From NCBI GenBank assembly GCA_024689585.1, contig JAILDF010000313.1, positions 1-32,579 on the forward strand: a stretch of 32,579 nucleotides of DNA. The letters are read 5' to 3'. Origin of the DNA: Oribacterium sp. (GTDB lineage Bacteria > Bacillota > Clostridia > Lachnospirales > Lachnospiraceae). The notes beneath the pieces were generated by a model. The model ran no database searches and was not told the origin of the DNA. It was given only the letters and a program-made list of their open reading frames with translations. The translations under genes and the position numbers were made by a program. Shown here piece after piece: positions 26,587 to 32,579 of the stretch (within the stretch, counting starts at the first letter, position 1; each line of letters starts with the position of its first letter).

Positions 26587-28179
26587 ATGGATGGAATTAT
26601 AGTTGTAAATAAAGAAAAAAACTGGACCAGCTTTGATGTCACAAAAAAGCTCCGCTCAATCCTTCATGAAAAGAAGATCGGTCACACAGGAACTCTGGAC
26701 CCGCTGGCGGAAGGAGTGCTGGTGGTCTGTGCCGGTGCCGCAACAAAGCTTGTGGAAACCATCTCAGGTACCGAAAAGGTTTATGAAGCTGAGATGCAGC
26801 TTGGTATGATCACTGATACAGAGGATATAACAGGAACCGTGCTGGAAGAGAAGCCTGTGAAGGTTACCGAAGATGAGGTCAGGGATGCCATAAGTTCTTT
26901 CATAGGAACCTATGACCAGATTCCGCCCATGTACAGTGCGAAAAAGATCAATGGCAAAAAGCTTTATGATCTTGCCCGTCAGGGAAAGACCGTTGAACGT
27001 AAAGCCAACAGAATCACGGTACATGACATTAAAATACTTGATATCAGTCTTCCTTATATAAAAATGGAGGTCACCTGTTCCAAAGGCACCTACATAAGAA
27101 CCTTATGTAAGGACATAGGAGAAAAGCTGGGAACAGGAGCTGCCATGACTGCATTGCTCCGCACCAGAGTGGGAAAGTACACTCTTTCAGAAAGCCATAC
27201 CATAACAGAGCTTTCAGAGCTTGAGCAGAAGGGTGAACTCTATTCCGTTGTAAAGCCGCCTATTTTTGTTCCGGAACCGGCAGTTGTTGCCTTCGGAAAA
27301 TTTGACGGAAGCCATAAAGGACACCAGCTTATATTTGAGAATATGTTTGCCATTGCGGGAGCCAAGCATTACAAAACCGCTGTGCTGACGTTCTCACAAA
27401 ATCCGGACAATCTATTTTCCGGAACCAGTAAAACCTCGATTTCCTCAAGTGATGAACACCTCACAAGACTCAGAAACCTTGGTTTTGATTATGTATTTTC
27501 ATATCCTGTGAACCGCGACACCATGAAGGTTCCGGCGGAATTCTTTTTAAGAGATGTGCTTATCGAGGGCATGAATGCAAAGGACATCGTTGCAGGAACC
27601 GACTGCAGGTTCGGTCACAAGGCACAGGGCGATGCGGACATGCTGCTGGCCCTTCAGGAAAAATACGGTTATACCGCCCACATCATCAAAAAACGTCAGG
27701 TTCTTGATGAGAACGGTAACTCCAGAGAGATATCCAGTACCTTTATCCGTGAAGAGATCCAGAAAGGCAATGTCAAGCTGGCAGCAGATCTTCTCGGAAG
27801 GCACGTTGCATTAAGCGGCACAGTCATCCACGGAAAACATTTAGGCTCAACAGTCCTTGGTTTTCCTACCGCGAATATCCTGCCAACTTCAGGAAAGACC
27901 CTTCCGAAAGCCGGAGTTTATATCTCCAGAGTCCTGGTGGGGCAGGTGCTTTACCGGGGAGTTACCAATATAGGTACAAATCCCACAGTAGCGGACGACA
28001 ATCCCGTAAGTGTGGAAACCCATATAATTAATTTCAACAAAGATATCTATGGTCAGAAAATCCGCGTGGAATTTATGGACCGGATAAGAGACCAGGAAAA
28101 ATTTGCATCCCTTGAAGTCCTTAAACACCAGTTGGAGAAGGATGTAGATGCGGCAATGCATTATCCCATGGATTTGTAA
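26587..28179 (+). CDS. Fusion: tRNA pseudouridine synthase TruB catalytic domain + RibF (riboflavin kinase/FAD synthetase)
   Basis: TruB motifs GHTGTLDPLAEGVLVVCAGAATKL, CSKGTYIRTLCKDIGEKLG; then RibF motifs VVAFGKFDGSHKGHQLI, GTDCRFGHKAQGD, ISSTFIREEIQKGNVKLAADLLGR, LGFPTANI, YRGVTNIGTNPTV, IYGQKIRVEFMDRIRDQEKF in one uninterrupted frame. Confidence 0.93.
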   Translation: MDGIIVVNKEKNWTSFDVTKKLRSILHEKKIGHTGTLDPLAEGVLVVCAGAATKLVETISGTEKVYEAEMQLGMITDTEDITGTVLEEKPVKVTEDEVRDAISSFIGTYDQIPPMYSAKKINGKKLYDLARQGKTVERKANRITVHDIKILDISLPYIKMEVTCSKGTYIRTLCKDIGEKLGTGAAMTALLRTRVGKYTLSESHTITELSELEQKGELYSVVKPPIFVPEPAVVAFGKFDGSHKGHQLIFENMFAIAGAKHYKTAVLTFSQNPDNLFSGTSKTSISSSDEHLTRLRNLGFDYVFSYPVNRDTMKVPAEFFLRDVLIEGMNAKDIVAGTDCRFGHKAQGDADMLLALQEKYGYTAHIIKKRQVLDENGNSREISSTFIREEIQKGNVKLAADLLGRHVALSGTVIHGKHLGSTVLGFPTANILPTSGKTLPKAGVYISRVLVGQVLYRGVTNIGTNPTVADDNPVSVETHIINFNKDIYGQKIRVEFMDRIRDQEKFASLEVLKHQLEKDVDAAMHYPMDL

Positions 28180-28205
28180 AATTTTGTTTATTTTTTTGAA
28201 ATGCA

Positions 28206-28234
28206 TTGACAAGGTTTAAGGGCTTTGCTAAATT
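28206..28234 (+). promoter_or_regulatory. Sigma-A-like promoter for rpsO
   Basis: TTGACA -17 nt- TAAATT. Confidence 0.65.
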
Positions 28235-28301
28235 ACATGAGTATGCGCGTTGACATGGTTCTGCGGAACTCCTTTCGGGAACTCTGTTAACGTAAGTTTA
28301 A

Positions 28302-28317
28302 TCACGAGAGATCGTGA
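28302..28317 (+). other. rpsO leader hairpin with GAGA (GNRA) tetraloop
   Basis: tcacga-gaga-tcgtga, 11 nt before the aggagg SD. Confidence 0.6.
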
Positions 28318-28341
28318 AAGTTATTTTAGGAGGAATTAAAA

Positions 28342-28608
28342 ATGATTTCTAAGGAAAAGAAAGCCGAGATCATCGCACAGTACGGACGTAAGCCCGGTGA
28401 CACAGGTTCACCTGAGGTTCAGGTTGCTATTCTTACAACAAGAATCAACGAGCTTACTGAGCACCTTAAGAAGAACCCTAAGGATCACCACTCAAGAAGA
28501 GGACTTCTTATGATGGTAGGTCAGAGAAGAGGACTTCTTCAGTACCTTGCTAAGACAGACCTTGAGGGATACAGATCACTCATCGAGAAGCTCGGTATCA
28601 GAAAGTAA
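28342..28608 (+). CDS. rpsO: 30S ribosomal protein S15
   Basis: [51 protein letters not shown]. Confidence 0.98.
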   Translation: MISKEKKAEIIAQYGRKPGDTGSPEVQVAILTTRINELTEHLKKNPKDHHSRRGLLMMVGQRRGLLQYLAKTDLEGYRSLIEKLGIRK

Positions 28609-28619
28609 TTTTGATAAAG

Positions 28620-28649
28620 AAGAGCGGAGATTTTTTCTCTGCTCTTTTT
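28620..28649 (+). terminator. Rho-independent terminator after rpsO
   Basis: aagagcggaga-ttttt-tctctgctctt-ttt, one G-U pair. Confidence 0.9.
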
Positions 28650-28984
28650 CTTTATTAAGAAATCACTTAAAAACGGTCGACCAAACGTAGAGAATCTGTT
28701 AAAATCTGTATGGTGATCCTCGAATGGGAAATCAGAGATTCTAGTTTTCTATAAGAAGGTCAGATCAAAAATACAAACGACAGGAGAGATATCCGAGATC
28801 ACTGATGAGATTCCGGTTCAAATTGGGCTTTACTATAACTCAGATAGCGATGAAGCTTTATACATCTGCTTATAAGGTTTCGAATATGCCCAGGCAAAGG
28901 AAAATGTGCACGTAAATCCGGCATACTATATGTTTAAAGCATTTCCTGAGAGCCCCTGAGGCAGAACCCCATCAGTGTTTTTGG

Positions 28985-29009
28985 ACCTCCCTGTCAATAT
29001 AATGGAGGT
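28985..29009 (+). promoter_or_regulatory. Possible SD-sequestering hairpin in the pnp leader
   Basis: acctcc (28985-28990) is perfectly complementary to the pnp SD ggaggt (29004-29009). Confidence 0.45.
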
Positions 29010-29014
29010 AAATA

Positions 29015-31108
29015 ATGTACAAGAGTTATTCAATGGAACTCGCCGGCAGAACACTTACCGTTGATATCGGTCGTGTTTGTGCACAGGCAAACGGTGCAGC
29101 ACTTATGCACTATGGCGATACAACCGTACTTTCAACATGTACCGCTTCAGCCGCTCCAAGAGACGGCATTGATTTCTTCCCTCTTCAGATCGAGTATGAG
29201 GAGAAGATGTATTCAGTCGGTAAATTCCCCGGTGGATTTAAGAAGAGAGAAGGCCGTGCAGGTGATAATGCTATCCTTACATCACGTGTTATCGACCGTC
29301 CTATGAGACCTCTTTTCCCTAAGGATTTCAGAAATGACTGTCTCGTTGACAACCTGGTTATGTCAGTTGATCAGGATTGCTCACCTGAGCTTCTTGCAAT
29401 GCTTGGTTCATCCCTCGCAACAGCTATCTCAGATGTACCATGGGACGGACCATGTGCATCAACACAGGTTGGTATGATAAACGGCGAGTTCATCATCAAC
29501 CCTACCAATGCAGAGAAGGCAGTTTCAGACCTTGCTCTTACAGTTGCTTCAACCCGCGACAAGGTTATCATGATCGAAGCAGGTGCAAACTGCATTTCCG
29601 ATGACAAGATGATCGAGGCTATCTACAAGGCTGACGAGATCAACAAGCAGATCATCGGATTCTTCGATTCCATCATCGCAGAGTGCGGAAAGAAGAAGAT
29701 GGAATATGTCAGTGCTGCAGTACCTGAAGAGGTATTTGAGAAGATCAAGTCCATCGTTCCTCCTGAGGAGATGGAAACAGCAGTATTCACTGATGACAAG
29801 CAGCAGAGAGATCTCAACATGGCTGAGGTTACAAAGAAGCTTGAAGAGGCTCTTGCAGAAGACGAGGAAGCTCTTGCTATCCTTCCTGATGCCATCTATC
29901 AGTATGAGAAGAAGACCGTTCGTAAGATGATCCTCAAGGATCACAAGAGACCGGATGGTCGTAGAATCGACGAGATCAGACCTCTTGAAGCTGAGGTAGA
30001 CCTTATTCCAAGAGTACACGGTTCTGCTATGTTCAAGCGTGGACAGACTCAGATCCTTGATATCGTAACCCTTGCTCCGCTTTCAGAGGTTCAGAAGGTT
30101 GAGGAACTTAACGAGTACATCACAGAGAAGCGTTACCTTCACCAGTACAACTTCCCGGGTTACTCAGTAGGTGAGGCTAAGGCAAGCCGCGGTCCGGGAC
30201 GTCGTGAGATCGGTCACGGAGCACTTGCTGAGAGAGCGCTCCTTCCTGTACTTCCTTCAGTAGAAGATTTCCCATATGCTATCCGCGCGGTTTCAGAGAC
30301 AATGGAGTCTAACGGTTCTACATCAATGGGTTCAACCTGTGCGTCCTGCCTCTCACTTATGGCAGCCGGCGTTCCTATCAAGGAGCCTGTAGCAGGTATC
30401 AGCTGCGGTCTTGTAACCGGTGATACAGATGATGATTATCTGGTTCTTACAGATATCCAGGGTCTCGAGGATTTCTTCGGCGACATGGACTTCAAGGTAA
30501 CAGGTACTCATGAAGGTATCACAGCTATCCAGATGGATATCAAGATCCACGGTCTTACAAAGGATATCGTAACAGAAGCCATCAAGAGAGCACATGAAGC
30601 ACGTCTTTTCATCATGGACGGCGTTATGAAGGATGCTATCGCAGAGCCTCGTAAGGAGCTTTCACCATATGCACCTAAGATCATCACCATCCAGATTGAT
30701 CCTGAAAAGATCGGTGATGTTATCGGCAAGCAGGGTAAGACCATCAATGCAATCATTGATGAAACAGGTGCAAAGATCGATATCGACGATAACGGTATGG
30801 TTTCCATCTCCGGCATTGACCTTGCAGCTCTTGAAAAGGCTAAGAAGATCGTCGAGTCCATCGTTAATGAAATCGAGCCTGGACAGATCCTCACAGGTAA
30901 GGTTGTACGTCTTATGAACTTCGGTGCATTCGTACAGTTAAGCCCTAACAAGGACGGTATGGTTCACATCTCAAAGCTTGCTGATGGAAGAGTTGATAAG
31001 GTTGAGGATGTTGTAAACATCGGCGATGAGGTTACCGTAAAGGTACAGGAAATCGACAAGATGGGCAGAATCAATCTCACCATGAGACCACAGGATCTTA
31101 AAGATTGA
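29015..31108 (+). CDS. pnp: Polyribonucleotide nucleotidyltransferase
   Basis: DYGDTTVLSTCTAS-type RNase PH core, FKKREGRAGDNAILTSRVIDRPMRPLFPK, C-terminal KH (IGKQGKTINAIIDETGAKIDID) and S1 domains. Confidence 0.98.
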   Translation: MYKSYSMELAGRTLTVDIGRVCAQANGAALMHYGDTTVLSTCTASAAPRDGIDFFPLQIEYEEKMYSVGKFPGGFKKREGRAGDNAILTSRVIDRPMRPLFPKDFRNDCLVDNLVMSVDQDCSPELLAMLGSSLATAISDVPWDGPCASTQVGMINGEFIINPTNAEKAVSDLALTVASTRDKVIMIEAGANCISDDKMIEAIYKADEINKQIIGFFDSIIAECGKKKMEYVSAAVPEEVFEKIKSIVPPEEMETAVFTDDKQQRDLNMAEVTKKLEEALAEDEEALAILPDAIYQYEKKTVRKMILKDHKRPDGRRIDEIRPLEAEVDLIPRVHGSAMFKRGQTQILDIVTLAPLSEVQKVEELNEYITEKRYLHQYNFPGYSVGEAKASRGPGRREIGHGALAERALLPVLPSVEDFPYAIRAVSETMESNGSTSMGSTCASCLSLMAAGVPIKEPVAGISCGLVTGDTDDDYLVLTDIQGLEDFFGDMDFKVTGTHEGITAIQMDIKIHGLTKDIVTEAIKRAHEARLFIMDGVMKDAIAEPRKELSPYAPKIITIQIDPEKIGDVIGKQGKTINAIIDETGAKIDIDDNGMVSISGIDLAALEKAKKIVESIVNEIEPGQILTGKVVRLMNFGAFVQLSPNKDGMVHISKLADGRVDKVEDVVNIGDEVTVKVQEIDKMGRINLTMRPQDLKD

Positions 31109-31231
31109 TATAATCACAGGAAATCAACATCGGGAATCTCGTGTCAATGTCATTCCCGATGCATCAGTACATAGAGAATAGCCTTTTTAGGCTTAAGTCT
31201 CTGTGAATATCAAATTTCAAATCTAAGAGCG

Positions 31232-31254
31232 GGGACTGGCAACAGTCCCTTCTT
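31232..31254 (+). terminator. Hairpin with GCAA tetraloop between pnp and gltX (weak terminator or processing signal)
   Basis: gggactg-gcaa-cagtccc-ttcttt. Confidence 0.55.
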
Positions 31255-31272
31255 TACATTTAGGAGAACAAA

Positions 31273-32579
31273 ATGAAGATCAGAACACGATACGCTCCGT
31301 CACCAACCGGAAGAATGCATGTTGGTAATTTAAGAACTGCACTGTATGCTTACCTCATTTCAAAGCACGAGGACGGCGATTTCCTTCTCAGAATAGAAGA
31401 TACAGACCAGGAGCGTCTTGTTGAAGGTGCGGTAGACCTTATTAACAGAACCCTTGCCGACACAGGTCTCATCCCTGATGAGTCTCCTGACAAGCCGGGT
31501 AATTGCGGACCTTATGTTCAGTCAGACCGTGTTAAGTCCGGAATCTACATGGATTACGCAAAGCAGCTCGTAAACGAGGGCAAGGCTTACTACTGCTTCT
31601 GTACAAAGGAGCGTCTTGAGACTCTGAAGACAACCGTTAACGGCGAGGAGATCATGCACTATGATAAGCATTGTCTCGGCCTTTCAAAGGAAGAGATCGA
31701 GGAGAATCTTAAGGCAGGAAAGCCTTATGTTATCCGTCAGAACAACCCAACAGAGGGAACAACCTCTTTCCATGACGAGCTTTACGGAGATGTCACAGTA
31801 GACAACTCTGAGCTTGATGACATGGTACTTATCAAGTCCGACGGATTCCCTACTTACAATTTTGCCAATGTTATCGACGATCATCTTATGGGTATCACTC
31901 ACGTTGTCCGCGGCAATGAGTATCTGAGCTCAAGCCCTAAGTACAACCGTCTTTATGATGCATACGGATGGGAGATTCCCAAGTATGTTCACTGTCCGCT
32001 CATTACAGATGAAAACCACAAGAAGCTTTCAAAGCGTTCAGGACATTCTTCTTTTGAGGACCTCATCGACCAGGGCTTTGTTGCAGAGGCAGTTGTTAAC
32101 TTCGTAGCTCTTCTCGGCTGGTCACCGGATGACAATGATGAGATCATGTCTCTTCAGGATCTCATCCGTAAGTTTGATTACACCCGTATCTCCAAGAGTC
32201 CGGCTGTTTTCGACATGGGCAAGCTTCGCTGGATGAACGGCGAGTATATCAAGGCTATGGATTTCGATAAGTACTATGAGAGAGCGCTTCCTTTCATTCA
32301 GGAAACCATTAAGAAGCCTCTTGACTTCAAGCATATCGCTACCATGGTTAAGACCCGTATAGAGATTTTCCCGGATATCCCTGAAATGATATCTTTCTTT
32401 GAGGAGGTTCCTGAGTACGAGAATGATCTTTATGTAAATAAGAAGTCTAAGACAAATCTTGAGAACTCACTTCAGCTTCTTAAGGATGTGCTTCCTCTTC
32501 TTAAAGCTCAGGAGGATTACTCCAATGATGCGCTTTTCGCACTTCTTTCGGAGTACGGCAAGGAGAAGGAGCTTAAGAC
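31273..32579 (+). CDS. gltX: Glutamyl-tRNA synthetase, 3' end truncated by the window
   Basis: Own reading (absent from ORF track because no stop in window): [53 protein letters not shown]..., KLSKRSG motif; taggag SD. Confidence 0.95.
   Translation, partial: MKIRTRYAPSPTGRMHVGNLRTALYAYLISKHEDGDFLLRIEDTDQERLVEGAVDLINRTLADTGLIPDESPDKPGNCGPYVQSDRVKSGIYMDYAKQLVNEGKAYYCFCTKERLETLKTTVNGEEIMHYDKHCLGLSKEEIEENLKAGKPYVIRQNNPTEGTTSFHDELYGDVTVDNSELDDMVLIKSDGFPTYNFANVIDDHLMGITHVVRGNEYLSSSPKYNRLYDAYGWEIPKYVHCPLITDENHKKLSKRSGHSSFEDLIDQGFVAEAVVNFVALLGWSPDDNDEIMSLQDLIRKFDYTRISKSPAVFDMGKLRWMNGEYIKAMDFDKYYERALPFIQETIKKPLDFKHIATMVKTRIEIFPDIPEMISFFEEVPEYENDLYVNKKSKTNLENSLQLLKDVLPLLKAQEDYSNDALFALLSEYGKEKELK

Noticed and set aside
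28998-29003. Perfect TATAAT just upstream of the pnp SD
   Set aside because: No -35 at suitable spacing, and a transcript from it would start at or after the SD.
1-32579. CRISPR array, tRNA/rRNA, transposase, phage or toxin-antitoxin/defence locus
   Set aside because: No direct-repeat/spacer array, cloverleaf, integrase/transposase motif or defence-type gene pair recognised.

Overview
The window looks like a Firmicutes (probably Lachnospiraceae-like) chromosome segment; that placement is inferred from gene content only. The right third is the conserved transcription/translation operon: rimP-nusA-rnpM(ylxR)-L7Ae/ylxQ-infB-rbfA-nrnA-truB::ribF, then rpsO, pnp and gltX (gltX runs off the window end). 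The left two thirds are accessory or housekeeping: a D-Ala-D-Ala carboxypeptidase with a long Ser/Thr/Ala linker, an FHA-ABC ATPase plus ABC-2 permease, a LacI-type regulator, Maf, a MATE transporter, a two-component system divergent from an SLH-protein/HlyD/MacB-like export operon, a YjeF-N epimerase, a SARP/BTAD-like protein with a possible degenerate GGDEF-like tail, and an NSS-family symporter. The items most worth a second look are: (1) an apparent in-frame TruB-RibF fusion that lacks the TruB C-terminal domain; (2) a dispersed family of long, near-perfect intergenic palindromes (4756-4809, 5918-5965, 10795-10846) sharing the core GGTTCTCGCC/GGCGAGAACC with variable but self-complementary outer arms, two of which bracket the LacI gene; (3) a second inverted-repeat family (1-111 and 8361-8404) sharing GGGCATCCATTT; (4) an intrinsic terminator abutting the Shine-Dalgarno of the NSS symporter, with a possible competing upstream structure; (5) a RimP-like protein whose C-terminal domain appears replaced by an acidic tail; (6) a complementary anti-SD in the pnp leader. 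I saw no CRISPR array, tRNA, rRNA, transposase or obvious defence system.
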